DNA of 64,000 nucleotides from Helicobacter marmotae (GTDB lineage Bacteria; Campylobacterota; Campylobacteria; Campylobacterales; Helicobacteraceae): NCBI RefSeq assembly GCF_003364255.1, contig NZ_NXLR01000007.1, positions 1 to 64,000 of the forward strand, read 5' to 3'. Shown piece by piece: positions 55,109 to 64,000 of this stretch (position 1 is its first letter; each line of letters starts with the position of its first letter). The notes under the pieces were generated by a model. It saw only the letters and a program-made list of their open reading frames with translations, ran no database searches and was not told where the DNA came from. The position numbers and the translations under genes were made by a program.

Positions 55109-55801
55109 ATGCAGTTTAATATGCTTAATACGTTAGTGCGGAAGTTGTTTATATTAAAAGAAGAGGGTTTTATAGCTAATCAAACTTATCTCAAAAATTT
55201 AGAACATCTCTTATCACAAGAAGAATTTGAGATGCTAAATATGATACTTGAATCTGATGATATACAAAAGGCTGTTGATTATATCCAGCATGCCTACACA
55301 AGCACTCCAAGCAAAAAACAAAGTGTTACAAACATTCTCTCTGAGCCCAAAATGACACAAATTGCCCTTATCCTCCTTGATGGCTCCAAACCCCAAGCTC
55401 TGCAAAAGGCTATCCACACAAGAGAACATATTGATAAAAATAGCGTGCATTTCTTAGAACTTATAGAGAATCTCCAAGATAAACTCCTCACTTTTGTTAC
55501 CTCACGTGTAAGCAAATTCCCTAGCAATACCTCGCCTAAAGATTACCTCAAAACACTCAGCAGTAAAGAAATTAGCATAAGTAATGTAGCTCGGTATTTT
55601 GGCGGAGATTTTGAGAGGGCATACCTTGATGATAAGGGCATAGGCAAGTCATATTATGAATTTCTTGTCTCTCAAGTGCTCCTTCAATATCATTTCATAG
55701 AGCCTCAAGATGCCTATAAATTCCTCCTCCTCTCTATTTGGAATGCCATTCCAGCCTTTCGCAGCAAGACACGTTTTACCTCTGTGGGGGGTGTGCATTA
55801 A
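55109..55801 (+). CDS. Unknown protein downstream of selD
   Basis: A 230-residue, apparently soluble and helical protein that I do not recognise. It has no signal peptide. Notable segments are NTLVRKLFILKEEGFIANQ at the start, a leucine-rich central region and a conserved-looking basic C-terminal SIWNAIPAFRSKTRFTSVGG. ATG 55109 follows an AAGGGG ribosome binding site; the in-frame GTG at 55103 overlaps it. It lies 52 bases after selD and may be co-transcribed, but a link to selenium metabolism is not shown by the sequence. Confidence 0.65.
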   Translation: MQFNMLNTLVRKLFILKEEGFIANQTYLKNLEHLLSQEEFEMLNMILESDDIQKAVDYIQHAYTSTPSKKQSVTNILSEPKMTQIALILLDGSKPQALQKAIHTREHIDKNSVHFLELIENLQDKLLTFVTSRVSKFPSNTSPKDYLKTLSSKEISISNVARYFGGDFERAYLDDKGIGKSYYEFLVSQVLLQYHFIEPQDAYKFLLLSIWNAIPAFRSKTRFTSVGGVH

Positions 55802-55854
55802 GCACAAGCTTACTCCTCTTTATCTTCAACTTTTACTTCTAGTATTCATATTTT

Positions 55855-55868
55855 GGAATATATATTGC
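55855..55868 (+). promoter_or_regulatory. Sigma-54 promoter of flgE
   Basis: TTGG (GG at 55855-55856), 10 bases, then GC (55867-55868) followed by TTA matches the RpoN -24/-12 pattern. The flgE start codon is about 49 bases downstream. Confidence 0.85.
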
Positions 55869-55916
55869 TTATCCTTGTAATGATAAATCGCAGATTTTAT
55901 TGAGAAAGGATACGAT

Positions 55917-58073
55917 ATGTTAAGATCTCTGTGGTCAGGTGTGAGCGGTATGCAAGCACATCAAATCGCACTTGATGTGGAAAGTAATAATATTGCTAAT
56001 GTTAATACGGTGGGATTCAAATATTCAAGGGCTTCTTTTGTGGATATGCTCTCACAAATCAAGCTTATTGCAAGCTCTCCTTATAAAAACGGATTAGGAG
56101 GGCAAAATGACTTCTCAATCGGCTTAGGCGTTGGCATTAATGCCACAACTAAAGTATTTTCACAAGGCAATACACAAAATACCGATGTCAAAACAGATAT
56201 TGCCATTGAAGGCGATGGATTCTTTATTATTTCACCAGATAGGGGTATAACGCATAATTACACACGTAATGGCGAATTTCTCTTTGACGCAAATGGGAAT
56301 CTCGTAACCACAGGTGGATATGTCGTGCAAGGCTGGGTGCGCCCACCACTAGAAAACGCAGAATCTAGCACCATGAGCGACTTTGACTTCTTTAAAGTAG
56401 ATAACACAGGACCAGTAAGAAATATCCAAATAGACCCGGGTATGGTAATGCCTGCACGTGCGACTAATACCATTACACTACGTGCCAATCTCAATGCAGG
56501 AAGACATATCGAGCAAATGCAAGATGTTGCTGCCCTTGATTCCACCACACGTACATCTGCAGATGGCATTACTCCTGTATATGACTCGCGAGGTGTGCTT
56601 ACACAAGTAGGTGAAGATATGGGCATACTCTTTAATGATGATGGCAACGCATTTGCATTAAATGAAAATCAAGGGATTTGGATAAGCTATAAAACAGCCA
56701 CGATACGACATGACCCCGTTAATACTGATGAAGTGAGTACCATTGGGCTTAATGGTGAGAAAATAAGCTTTACAAACAACTCCGCTATTACCGGTGTAAG
56801 CTCTGCTGTAGCAGCACAAAATGCCATTAATGCCATAAGTAGCAAAATAGGCATTCACGCCTATGTCGATGCAGGGCAGCTTCGACTTGAAAATCGCAAT
56901 CAAATGGATGGTGGAGAAAAGGTTAAAAACATACGCATTACCGCAGATGGCACAGGTGTATTTCAAAACTTCGTAAAAGGTGAAGAAGACATTACTGCCT
57001 TTAGATACCGCTACACAAAGTCTGAAGATGCAGATTCCACCACAGGGCAATTTAGAACTACCGAGGATTTACGCGCACTTATGCAATATGATGCAAATAT
57101 GATTAAAAACCCAGAAAAAGCCTATTATGAAAGCACCGCTTCTGTTGGGGTAACGCTCAATCGTTGGGGTATGTTTGAAATCACAAATCACGATGATGCC
57201 GATGATGAGCAACGCAACCTTAGCCTTTTTGTTACAAGCCATTTCTCTGATAATGTAACAAACAATGTGCTCTTTAAAGAGACAATGAAAGCCCTCAATA
57301 CTTCTTCACTTATTGAGGGTGGCTCATCTGTAAGCACAAGTAAGATTGTCAAAGCCTCTCACGCCACAAGTGTAGATATTGTAGATAGCTTAGGGAGTAA
57401 GCATAATATCCGTTTTGAATTTTGGAAAACAGGAGATGCGGTTTGGAGTTGGAGGGCTGTTGTCCCCGAACCAGCGCAATTTATAGGAGGCTCACCCGGT
57501 CGTCTTAATGTATTTGAAGGTGGGAGGGCGACATTTAATAGTGATGGCTCGCTCTCAGGTATGAATCCTCCCGTCTTGCAGTTTGACCCTAAAAATGGAA
57601 GTAAAGGACCGCAGAGGCTTGAGCTTAACTTCGGGGCAAATGAGAGCTTTGGGGGATTAACAAGCGTGGATAAAATCTCAGAAACTTATGCGATTAATCA
57701 AAATGGCTATCAAGCAGGAGATTTAATGGATATTCGCTTTGATAGTAATGGTTCGCTCCTTGGGGCATTTAGCAATGGGCGCTCTCTAGCCCTTGCTCAA
57801 ATCGCTCTTGCAAACTTTGCTAATAACACAGGCTTGCAATCAGAGGGCGGGAATGTGTATTCACGCACAGGAAACTCTGGAGAGCCGATGATTGGAGCGG
57901 CAAATACAGGGCGAAGAGGCGGTGTATCTGGCTCTAAGCTTGAAATGAGCAATGTGGATTTAAGCCGTAGCTTAACGCAACTCATTGTTGTGCAAAGAGG
58001 ATTCCAAGCTAATTCCAAAGCCGTAACCACTTCAGACCAAATTCTAAACACACTCCTTAACCTTAAACAATAA
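55917..58073 (+). CDS. flgE: Flagellar hook protein FlgE
   Basis: A 718-residue hook subunit, the same length as the H. pylori protein. The N-terminal rod motif LWSGVSGMQAHQIALDVESN is followed by NNIANVNTVGFKYSRASF, the central variable domains carry flagellin hook IN-type repeats (NGEKISFTNNSAITGVSS region), and the C-terminus has SNVDLSRSLTQLIVVQRGFQAN and ends in LLNLKQ. It polymerises into the hook joining basal body and filament. It is transcribed from its own sigma-54 promoter and appears monocistronic. Confidence 0.95.
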   Translation: MLRSLWSGVSGMQAHQIALDVESNNIANVNTVGFKYSRASFVDMLSQIKLIASSPYKNGLGGQNDFSIGLGVGINATTKVFSQGNTQNTDVKTDIAIEGDGFFIISPDRGITHNYTRNGEFLFDANGNLVTTGGYVVQGWVRPPLENAESSTMSDFDFFKVDNTGPVRNIQIDPGMVMPARATNTITLRANLNAGRHIEQMQDVAALDSTTRTSADGITPVYDSRGVLTQVGEDMGILFNDDGNAFALNENQGIWISYKTATIRHDPVNTDEVSTIGLNGEKISFTNNSAITGVSSAVAAQNAINAISSKIGIHAYVDAGQLRLENRNQMDGGEKVKNIRITADGTGVFQNFVKGEEDITAFRYRYTKSEDADSTTGQFRTTEDLRALMQYDANMIKNPEKAYYESTASVGVTLNRWGMFEITNHDDADDEQRNLSLFVTSHFSDNVTNNVLFKETMKALNTSSLIEGGSSVSTSKIVKASHATSVDIVDSLGSKHNIRFEFWKTGDAVWSWRAVVPEPAQFIGGSPGRLNVFEGGRATFNSDGSLSGMNPPVLQFDPKNGSKGPQRLELNFGANESFGGLTSVDKISETYAINQNGYQAGDLMDIRFDSNGSLLGAFSNGRSLALAQIALANFANNTGLQSEGGNVYSRTGNSGEPMIGAANTGRRGGVSGSKLEMSNVDLSRSLTQLIVVQRGFQANSKAVTTSDQILNTLLNLKQ

Positions 58074-58081
58074 TTTCTTAT

Positions 58082-58105
58082 AACCCTTAGCTTAGGCTAT
58101 GGGTT
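58082..58105 (+). terminator. Hairpin after flgE
   Basis: AACCC-T-TAGC / GCTA-T-GGGTT forms a stem with one T-T mismatch and a 4-base loop about eight bases after the flgE stop. No T run follows. Confidence 0.4.
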
Positions 58106-58256
58106 AGCCCTAGCATTATGGATATAGATTCCCTACCATTCCCTCCTTGTCCCCCTTGCACAAGGCATTTGAAGCATAAAAATGAAAATTTTATATTTAG
58201 ATAATATTTACATAAAAATTCTAGCATTCTGCCCTATTTCACAATAAGGAAAGAAA

Positions 58257-59237
58257 ATGCTAAAGGACATACGAAAAATACTACTACTCAGTATATGCTC
58301 ATCTGCCATGCTTTTACAAGCTCAAACCAAAGAGAGTGAATATGACGCTGAAAAAATAGCTGATGTATTCTACGCACTCAATGGAGATACAAACAACCCT
58401 CATAAAAAAATCAACCACGCTAAGGGCTTTTGTGCCATTGGTGAATTTAAGCCCGCAAAAAATATCACCCAAAAGCTTCAAATCCCCCTACTCAAGGAAA
58501 GCTCTATCCCCGCACAAATCCGCTACTCCTTAGGTGGAGGTAATCCCCAAGCAAGCGATAAATCAAAGCCTAGAGGCATTGCTATCAAAATGGAGGGTAA
58601 GAGTGAGAGTTGGGAATTAGTTATGCTTAATACTGAAATTAACTTTGCTAAAAATCCTAAGGAGTTTTATGAATTTTTTGCTATGAAAGTGCCTAAAAAT
58701 GGCAAGGTAGATAATAAAAATATCCAAAAACGTACAAAAGAAGTGCCATCGTATGCAAATTTTGAGGCATATTTAAGCAAAATAGGCATTACAGGCAGTG
58801 TGGCAAATACTCTCTATCATAGTATCCATACATTCTATTTTAAAGATAGCAAAAATGGCAAAATGCTTCCTGCGCGATTTAAGTTTGTGCCCACAAATGG
58901 TGTAGCATATCTCACACAAGAAGAGCTTAGCAAACTTGGAGATGATTTTTTAGCATCTGATTTCAAGGCTAAGGTAGCTAAAAAGCCTATAGAATACAAG
59001 CTTGTGCTGGTATTTGCTAATACTAATGATAAACTTGATGATACCACCGCGCTTTGGAGCGGAGAGCATAAAGAGCTTGAAATTGGGACTTTAAAAGTAA
59101 GTAAATACAATGGCACAGACTGCAATGGCGATGTATTTATGCCCGGCACACTCCCTAGCGGTATAGGAGAACCAAAAGATCCATTATTTGGCTTGCGTGA
59201 TAGCACTTATGCTATTACTTTTGGTAGAAGACAATAG
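58257..59237 (+). CDS. Catalase-related peroxidase, periplasmic
   Basis: A 326-residue member of the catalase-related (SrpA-like) family, shorter than true catalases. It has an export signal (ILLLSICSSAMLLQAQ). The distal haem His is in KKINHAKGFCAIGEF near residue 54, followed by YSLGGGNPQASDKSKPRGIAI and the C-terminal RDSTYAITFGRRQ, containing the proximal Tyr pattern. H. pylori has a similar periplasmic protein (HP0485). It probably reduces organic or hydrogen peroxide in the periplasm. It is bounded by its own intrinsic terminator. Confidence 0.85.
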   Translation: MLKDIRKILLLSICSSAMLLQAQTKESEYDAEKIADVFYALNGDTNNPHKKINHAKGFCAIGEFKPAKNITQKLQIPLLKESSIPAQIRYSLGGGNPQASDKSKPRGIAIKMEGKSESWELVMLNTEINFAKNPKEFYEFFAMKVPKNGKVDNKNIQKRTKEVPSYANFEAYLSKIGITGSVANTLYHSIHTFYFKDSKNGKMLPARFKFVPTNGVAYLTQEELSKLGDDFLASDFKAKVAKKPIEYKLVLVFANTNDKLDDTTALWSGEHKELEIGTLKVSKYNGTDCNGDVFMPGTLPSGIGEPKDPLFGLRDSTYAITFGRRQ

Positions 59238-59247
59238 CCCCTTACAC

Positions 59248-59269
59248 GCATAAGGCTAGAGCCTTATGC
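59248..59269 (+). terminator. Intrinsic terminator after the peroxidase gene
   Basis: A perfect 9-bp stem GCATAAGGC / GCCTTATGC with a TAGA loop, followed by TTCTATCT, begins ten bases after the stop codon. Confidence 0.65.
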
Positions 59270-59365
59270 TTCTATCTAATCAGCACATACTCATTTATCC
59301 CTTGCTTCAAATATTAATTAGCAAAACTCTGCCATAATAGTAGAGAGAACAATAAAGGAGTGTAT

Positions 59366-60295
59366 ATGACTTCCCGCTTTGAACGTATCATTGCTTATAA
59401 TCAATACAAAACCTATGCGGTCTTATGTGTATATGTGATGATTTTTCTCTTTATTGGACTTTTAGCTGATATTATCCGCCTTAATGCCCCCACATTAGAG
59501 GGAGGATTGTATAGCTTACTTACACTAAAACAATTCCCTTTTATCACCTTTTTTTCAAGCTTGCTTGCTTGCGTGATTATTATCTTTAGCCTCTCTCAAT
59601 CCTCCCGCATTATGCTTAGTGGTAATCAATACAAACGCATAAATCCCTCTGTGGTCCTCTCACGTAAGGAATCTCGCCTTTATGGAATCCTCCAAGACCT
59701 ACTAAAAAGAGCCAATTGCCCCTTTGAGCCAGCACTTTATATTATGGAAGCTCCTTATATGAATGCCTTTGCCAGCGGGTGGAATCCCCAAAATTCCATG
59801 ATAGCAGTAACTTCAGCCTTGCTTGATAATCTCAATGAAGATGAGCTTAAGGCTGTAGTAGCCCATGAGCTTAGCCATATACGGCACGGAGATGTACGGC
59901 TTACGATGTGTGTAGGGATTTTAAGCAATATTATGCTTTTAGGAGTGAATATCTTTGCTTTCTTTTTTACTCAGTCAAACTCACAAGGAGCGAGATTAGC
60001 ACGTAGCATACTTTTAGCGCTACAATTTATCCTCCCCCTTTTAACACTTGTGCTTAGCCTTTTTATTAGTCGTAATCGCGAGTATATGGCAGATTCTGGA
60101 GCGGCATACTTAATGAGGGATAGCAAGCCAATGATTCTTGCCTTGCAAAAAATCACTCAAAGCTATGCCCAAAATGATTTTAAAGAATCTAACCCCACAC
60201 GCGCAAACGCCTATCTCTTTGATATGGGGGAGATTCTAAGCACGCACCCTAGCACACAAAATCGCATTAAATCCCTGCTGGGTATGCACTTTTAG
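59366..60295 (+). CDS. htpX: Protease HtpX homologue
   Basis: A 309-residue zinc metalloprotease of the inner membrane (family M48). Two N-terminal membrane helices precede VVAHELSHIRHGDVRL near residue 165 (HExxH zinc site), then two further helices and NREYMADSGAAYLM with the third zinc ligand. It degrades damaged membrane proteins. ATG 59366 is chosen, AAAGGAG being correctly spaced, rather than GTG 59360. It is followed after 22 bases by folE, the same order as HP0927-HP0928. Confidence 0.92.
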   Translation: MTSRFERIIAYNQYKTYAVLCVYVMIFLFIGLLADIIRLNAPTLEGGLYSLLTLKQFPFITFFSSLLACVIIIFSLSQSSRIMLSGNQYKRINPSVVLSRKESRLYGILQDLLKRANCPFEPALYIMEAPYMNAFASGWNPQNSMIAVTSALLDNLNEDELKAVVAHELSHIRHGDVRLTMCVGILSNIMLLGVNIFAFFFTQSNSQGARLARSILLALQFILPLLTLVLSLFISRNREYMADSGAAYLMRDSKPMILALQKITQSYAQNDFKESNPTRANAYLFDMGEILSTHPSTQNRIKSLLGMHF

Positions 60296-60317
60296 TAAAT
60301 CTTTTCAAGGTGTTTAT

Positions 60318-60878
60318 ATGCAGACATTAGAGCAACTCTCACAAGGCTTTTTTAAAGCTTTATGCGCAAAGATAGGTGAAGATATAAATAGAGAGGGCTT
60401 AAAGACAACCCCCTCACGTATTGCTACCAGCTTTACTCAAATGCTTGATGGCTACACTAAAAGCCCCAAAGAAGCTTTAGGGAGTGTATTTGAAGAGGGG
60501 GCGTATGATGAAATGATAGTGCTTAAAAAGCTGCCATTTTATTCTATGTGTGAGCACCATTTATTGCCATTTTTTGGCACTCTCTCGATTGGCTATATCC
60601 CCAATAAGCATTTTGCAGGCATTAGTGGTTTAGCAAGACTCGCTGAAATCTTCACACATCGCCTGCAGATTCAGGAGCGATTATGCCAGGAAATCGCCCA
60701 TGCTATTGAAGCAGAGCTCAAGCCAAAGGGTGTTATGGTCGTATGTGAGGCAAGACATCTCTGCCTTGAAATGAGAGGAGAGCAAAGGCAGTCCCATATT
60801 ATCACTTCCACATTGCTAGGGCTTTTTAAAAGAGATTCAAAAACAAGATTCGAATTTATGCAACTTATCAAAGAATAA
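60318..60878 (+). CDS. folE: GTP cyclohydrolase I
   Basis: A 186-residue enzyme making 7,8-dihydroneopterin triphosphate from GTP, the first step to folate and queuosine precursors. Zinc ligands are in FYSMCEHHLLPFFG near residue 75 and in VVCEARHLCLEMRGE near residue 142; the substrate loop is HFAGISGLARLAEIF. Typical family length. Probably co-transcribed with htpX. Confidence 0.95.
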   Translation: MQTLEQLSQGFFKALCAKIGEDINREGLKTTPSRIATSFTQMLDGYTKSPKEALGSVFEEGAYDEMIVLKKLPFYSMCEHHLLPFFGTLSIGYIPNKHFAGISGLARLAEIFTHRLQIQERLCQEIAHAIEAELKPKGVMVVCEARHLCLEMRGEQRQSHIITSTLLGLFKRDSKTRFEFMQLIKE

Positions 60879-61030
60879 ATATTATCAAAAAGTAACAAAT
60901 TGAGTTATTTCTACACTCACTAGATATTTTATTATCCTATGGTTTAAATTTTTTATTGACTAACTTCACTATTTCATTCACAATGCAGCACGTATCTTTC
61001 AATAGAACGTACAACTTTTAGGAGGTTAAA

Positions 61031-62179
61031 ATGAAAAAATTAGCTATAAGTAGTGCTTTGGCGAGTATGCTCGCTATACCGGGGCAAGCATTAGAAATTT
61101 ATAATGCTGATGAAACAAAAGCAGAGATATATGCCTCAATTCGCGGCTTTATGGGCTATGGTGAAAGTACAAGAGCTGGGGATCAAGCGGGCTATCTCTT
61201 TGGCTTGCAAAGTAACTCACAATTTGGTGTAAGAGTGCAATCAGGTAAGTTCAAGGCGAATATAGAATTTGGTGCAAGAGAGGCTGATGCTGTGCCATAT
61301 GCAGGCACTGCTCAAAGCACAACTCCCTATAGACAATATTGGGGTTCTTATGATAGTGGGTATGGAGTATTTCTCTTTGGGAAAACCAATTCCCCAAGCT
61401 TTGATAATGCCTTTTCTAGCAACTGGCTTAATATCGATAGCGGTATGGTGGGCTTTGGTGGCGTCGTTACAGCAAAACGTCATGTTCAATTCCAATACAG
61501 CATTGCTGGCTTTAGCATAGGTGTGCTTGAAGATTCTAATCTCGATGGTTGGAATGCCAATACTAATCAAGAATCACCTCGTATTGCTGCCAACTACACG
61601 ATCAATAATGAAAAAAATCAGCCATTTTTCAGAATCGCCGGCTCATATAAATACTACAACAACGCCTCAACTACAAACAATGTAGCTCCCGCTGGCACAA
61701 GTGCGTATCATATATGGGCGGGCTTGCGTCCTACATTTGGCAATACATTTATCTCACTTGTAGCCCAATATGGCAAAAACGGCTACCTCTATGGCGAGCA
61801 AGCCGCTGGGGCATATAGCAAGGGAGGCTATACACATGGTAATTCAGCAAGTGTAGTGGGCTTAGATGCACAAATCGCTGGGGCAAAGATAGAATTTGGC
61901 TCAAAGCTAAGCAATGAGCTATCCTTTATCTTTGGGGCGGGCTATCAAGCCACTTTCAAAGGAACAAATCAAATTAATGATGGGACAAATGACAACAGCG
62001 GGGCTATCCATAGTTATGCTGCATTCCTACAGCTCCCCTACAAGGCAAATGCAAATCTTGAGTTCTCTCCTCAAGTAGCCTACTACAACACACAAGGCAA
62101 AAAGACTTCAAACTTAGTAAATGGAGGCAATAAGCAAGGGAGTGTTGTAGCTGGCGTGAGAGTAAAATGGGACTTCTAA
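61031..62179 (+). CDS. Outer-membrane porin
   Basis: A 382-residue protein with signal peptide (KKLAISSALASMLAIPGQA, cut before LEIYN). The mature protein shows general-porin features: LEIYNADETKAEIYASIRG at the start, GVRVQSGKFKANIEFG, GSYDSGYGVFLFGKTNSPSF and a C-terminal strand ending VRVKWDF. It would form a trimeric or monomeric pore of broad specificity. TAGGAGG precedes the start. A 150-base AT-rich upstream gap contains TTGACT followed 17 bases later by a weak -10 box. A strong hairpin follows the stop. Confidence 0.82.
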   Translation: MKKLAISSALASMLAIPGQALEIYNADETKAEIYASIRGFMGYGESTRAGDQAGYLFGLQSNSQFGVRVQSGKFKANIEFGAREADAVPYAGTAQSTTPYRQYWGSYDSGYGVFLFGKTNSPSFDNAFSSNWLNIDSGMVGFGGVVTAKRHVQFQYSIAGFSIGVLEDSNLDGWNANTNQESPRIAANYTINNEKNQPFFRIAGSYKYYNNASTTNNVAPAGTSAYHIWAGLRPTFGNTFISLVAQYGKNGYLYGEQAAGAYSKGGYTHGNSASVVGLDAQIAGAKIEFGSKLSNELSFIFGAGYQATFKGTNQINDGTNDNSGAIHSYAAFLQLPYKANANLEFSPQVAYYNTQGKKTSNLVNGGNKQGSVVAGVRVKWDF

Positions 62180-62217
62180 GCCTAAATGTCTCTTAAGTAT
62201 CTTTTAAAGAATAACTC

Positions 62218-62253
62218 GCTTCCCCCTACTATTTTGAATTGCTAGGGGGAAGC
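62218..62253 (+). terminator. Strong hairpin after the porin gene
   Basis: An 11-bp perfect stem GCTTCCCCCTA / TAGGGGGAAGC with a 14-base loop, about 40 bases after the stop. It lacks a T run but is stable enough to protect or end the message. Confidence 0.5.
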
Positions 62254-62394
62254 TCCCTTACCCTATAAAGCCTAGCATTACCCAATCCCCCTTTCACATA
62301 ATTTTCAAAGCCCATATAAGAGCATTTGCATATCTCCTTAGCTTTCTTTAAGAAGGCTTATTATCGCTTCTTTACTTTCGCAAATAAGCAAAAA

Positions 62395-62480
62395 ATCTCC
62401 CTTAGAATTACCAAAAAGTGCGACTAGTGATTCCCACAGAAATTCTTCGCCTCCACTTCGTGCTCCCTCTAGACATGACA
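62395..62480. repeat. Dispersed palindromic repeat unit downstream of the porin
   Basis: A partial unit (AAAGTGCGACTAGTGATTC, then AATTCTTCGCC and a terminal ACATGACAAAC). It begins the repeat-filled part of the 729-base gap between the porin and yraN. Confidence 0.7.
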
Positions 62481-62512
62481 AACTCATTACCCCTATGGAG
62501 GAAGTCCCCAAC

Positions 62513-62705
62513 GTCTTCTGTCCGTGAGACTCTCATCTAAGATAAAATTAAATCGCACAAAGTACCACCCTTAAAAGCGCTGCCCTTGTGGGGGATATAT
62601 AAGGGGCAAGAGCATTAATTATATGTTAGACTTCGCACACAAGCCAAGCTATGAACCCAATTATTTTATAAAACTCTGCTAAGCCCCTCCGCCTTATAAA
62701 AAAAG
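62513..62705. repeat. About 190-bp non-coding module, copy 2
   Basis: Second copy of the module at 16081-16282, sharing GATAAAATTAAATCGCAC, GGGGGATATATAAGGGG and TATTTTATAAAACTCTGC-type blocks in the same order. The central hairpin of copy 1 is not preserved here, so this copy appears decayed. Confidence 0.55.
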
Positions 62706-62709
62706 AATC

Positions 62710-62890
62710 TAAAAGCATTTCTAGTGATTTGGAGAGCAATTCTTCGGCTTTGCCGGACATGACAAACTAACGGAGTTGTTGGTGATTCCAACAGAAACTC
62801 TTTGGACTCCCTATGCACGTGGGTTTTGTTGTCATCACGAACCCCTGATAAGGGGCGAAGAATAACAAGAGTAGAATTATCAGTCATTTT
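62710..62890. repeat. Dispersed palindromic repeat units upstream of yraN's 3' end
   Basis: Degenerate units with GATTTGGAGAGCAATTCTTCGGC, ACATGACAAACTAACGGAGT and ACGAACCCCTGATAAGGGGCGAAGAAT (given in part here as motifs). The last contains a CCCCT-GAT-AAGGGG-type mini-hairpin. No gene is supported. Confidence 0.7.
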
Positions 62891-62908
62891 GAGGGGGGAT
62901 TCTACCCC

Positions 62909-63238
62909 TTAAGAGAGGGTAATATTCTCAAGCAATTCATATTTATCATCTTTAATAATCAGTGCATCAAGGCAAAAGGCTTGAGTAATATTATGCGTCA
63001 TTAAATAAAAGTTAATAGCTTTCTCAAGTTTGCTAAGCTTAGCACGAGTAATGTTATAAATAGGCTCAAAGCCCGCACCACTCTTTACTTCAATAAAATG
63101 CAAGATATTATCTTTAGAAGCAATAATATCAATCTCACCATATCGAGCAAAAAAGTTCCGCTCTACTATTTCAAAGCCTTTTTGGGTTAAAAACTCACAT
63201 GCCCTCTCTTCAGCAAGTGCGCCTTTCTCTCTGCTCAT
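62909..63238 (-). CDS. YraN family protein (UPF0102)
   Basis: A 109-residue protein with the nuclease-like fold of the UPF0102 family: [20 protein letters not shown], then [10 protein letters not shown] (D near residue 38) and LHFIEVKSG (E-x-K near residue 51), an arrangement shared with Holliday-junction resolvase-like PD-(D/E)xK enzymes. Activity is not established. It begins four bases after the hom stop, the same order as HP0822-HP0823. Confidence 0.88.
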   Translation of the reverse strand: MSREKGALAEERACEFLTQKGFEIVERNFFARYGEIDIIASKDNILHFIEVKSGAGFEPIYNITRAKLSKLEKAINFYLMTHNITQAFCLDALIIKDDKYELLENITLS

Positions 63239-63242
63239 TTAC

Positions 63243-64000
63243 TTAGTCTTCAATGCGTATCTTATAGGGATTTTGTATGATAAAATCAAATTTTACAAGC
63301 TCAGCAAGTGCGCCATTGATGTCCTTTTCATAGCAATGATGCGTTGAAAAAAGCATTTTTGCTACATTATTTTGCTCCTCATCACTCTGTCTTTGCAAAA
63401 ATGTGCTAATAGAAATATTATGCTTCCCTAAAATTTGTGAGACTTGCCCAAGCACCCCGGGCTTATCACTCACATAAAGTCGTATATAGTAGCGCGAGTA
63501 AATCTCATCTTTATTTTTCAGCCTAAGATGATTGGTATCATCAAGTGTGCGCTCAAACCCTAGCATTGCGGCACTCTCACCCCTAGCAATGGCTATAATA
63601 TCACTCACTACAGAGCTTGCAGTCGCCTCACCTCCAGCTCCAGCACCATAATACATACTCTCCCCTAAGCAATCCCCCACTACACTAATGCCATTCATCA
63701 CACCATCAACCTTGCTTATCATCGCACCCTTTTTAATCATACAAGGATGAACGCGTAACTCTACTTGATTATCCTGCTTTTTAGCAATGCCAAGCAGCTT
63801 AATCACATAGCCAAATTCTTTAGCAAATGCTATATCATCAGGCTTAATACCCTCAATACCCTCAATGAGAATATCCTCAGGCATAGCGTGGATTCCATAT
63901 GCAAGAGAAGCAAGTATAAGGAGTTTATGCCCCGCATCACCTCCATTAATATCAAGCGTGGGGTCAGCCTCCGCATAGCCAAGCGCTTGGGCTTCAAGCA
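63243..64000 (-). CDS. hom: Homoserine dehydrogenase, 3' part (runs off the window)
   Basis: The C-terminal ~252 residues of homoserine dehydrogenase; the gene continues past base 64000, so the first part is missing. [20 protein letters not shown] at the cut edge is the catalytic-domain signature, [17 protein letters not shown] follows, and the C-terminus is an ACT domain ([20 protein letters not shown]), the site of feedback control by threonine in this family. The enzyme reduces aspartate semialdehyde to homoserine for threonine and methionine synthesis. Confidence 0.93.
   Translation of the reverse strand, partial: LEAQALGYAEADPTLDINGGDAGHKLLILASLAYGIHAMPEDILIEGIEGIKPDDIAFAKEFGYVIKLLGIAKKQDNQVELRVHPCMIKKGAMISKVDGVMNGISVVGDCLGESMYYGAGAGGEATASSVVSDIIAIARGESAAMLGFERTLDDTNHLRLKNKDEIYSRYYIRLYVSDKPGVLGQVSQILGKHNISISTFLQRQSDEEQNNVAKMLFSTHHCYEKDINGALAELVKFDFIIQNPYKIRIED

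Overview
The window is a stretch of a low-GC epsilonproteobacterial (Campylobacterota) chromosome, almost certainly a Helicobacter and most likely an enterohepatic-type species. This rests on FlaB, FlgE, BioB, TopA and RhpA sequences of Helicobacter type and on gene neighbourhoods known from H. pylori: topA/flaB/DUF115 gene, lspA-glmM-rpsT-prfA, htpX-folE, hom-yraN, bioB-yihY and ccdA-pyrC-like. Features not found in H. pylori include a selenocysteine-containing SelD with YedF. No rRNA, tRNA, CRISPR array, IS element or prophage was recognised.

Layout. 1-2.0 kb: three paralogous unknown genes sharing one start region and (two of them) one promoter, the third inverted. 2.0-9.7 kb (minus strand): a TonB-dependent receptor with a C11 tract in its signal-peptide region, CCA/poly(A) polymerase, two outer-membrane proteins, a geranylgeranyl-reductase-family flavoprotein and xseA. 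9.8-11.6 kb: bioB and a YihY/BrkB protein. 11.6-15.4 kb (minus): two tandem OMP paralogues and topA. 15.4-16.5 kb: non-coding palindromic repeats. 16.5-20.0 kb: flaB from a sigma-54 promoter, then a Maf-type flagellin glycosyltransferase. 20.0-22.2 kb (minus): an OMP and the RhpA-type RNA helicase. 22.3-31.4 kb: an eleven-gene tightly packed operon (ccdA, pyrC-like, mscS, aminofutalosine deaminase, LMW phosphatase, ArsC-like, NlpC/P60 lipoprotein, znuA-znuC-znuB, small membrane protein). 31.4-39.5 kb: repeat clusters flanking a giant type ISP-like restriction-modification gene that is split by a C11 tract and carries repeat DNA inside its coding frame. 39.5-48.8 kb: lspA, glmM, rpsT, prfA, a GT10 fucosyltransferase, nrdA, a nitroreductase and typA. 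48.9-55.8 kb: a cysteine-desulfurase-like enzyme, acnB, yedF, selD (in-frame UGA) and an unknown gene. 55.9-62.2 kb: flgE (sigma-54), a catalase-related peroxidase, htpX, folE and a porin. 62.2-62.9 kb: more repeats. 62.9-64.0 kb: yraN and the 3' part of hom.

The most notable content is (i) a phase-variable single-polypeptide R-M enzyme, currently OFF, whose methyltransferase domain has absorbed about 0.9 kb of dispersed palindromic repeats without losing frame; (ii) that repeat family itself, about 100 bp palindromes with internal mini-hairpins whose sequence varies while pairing is kept; (iii) a phase-variable TonB receptor under a Fur-like operator; (iv) a three-member mosaic gene family with duplicated promoters in inverted orientation; and (v) a Sec-encoding selD with a putative SECIS hairpin.
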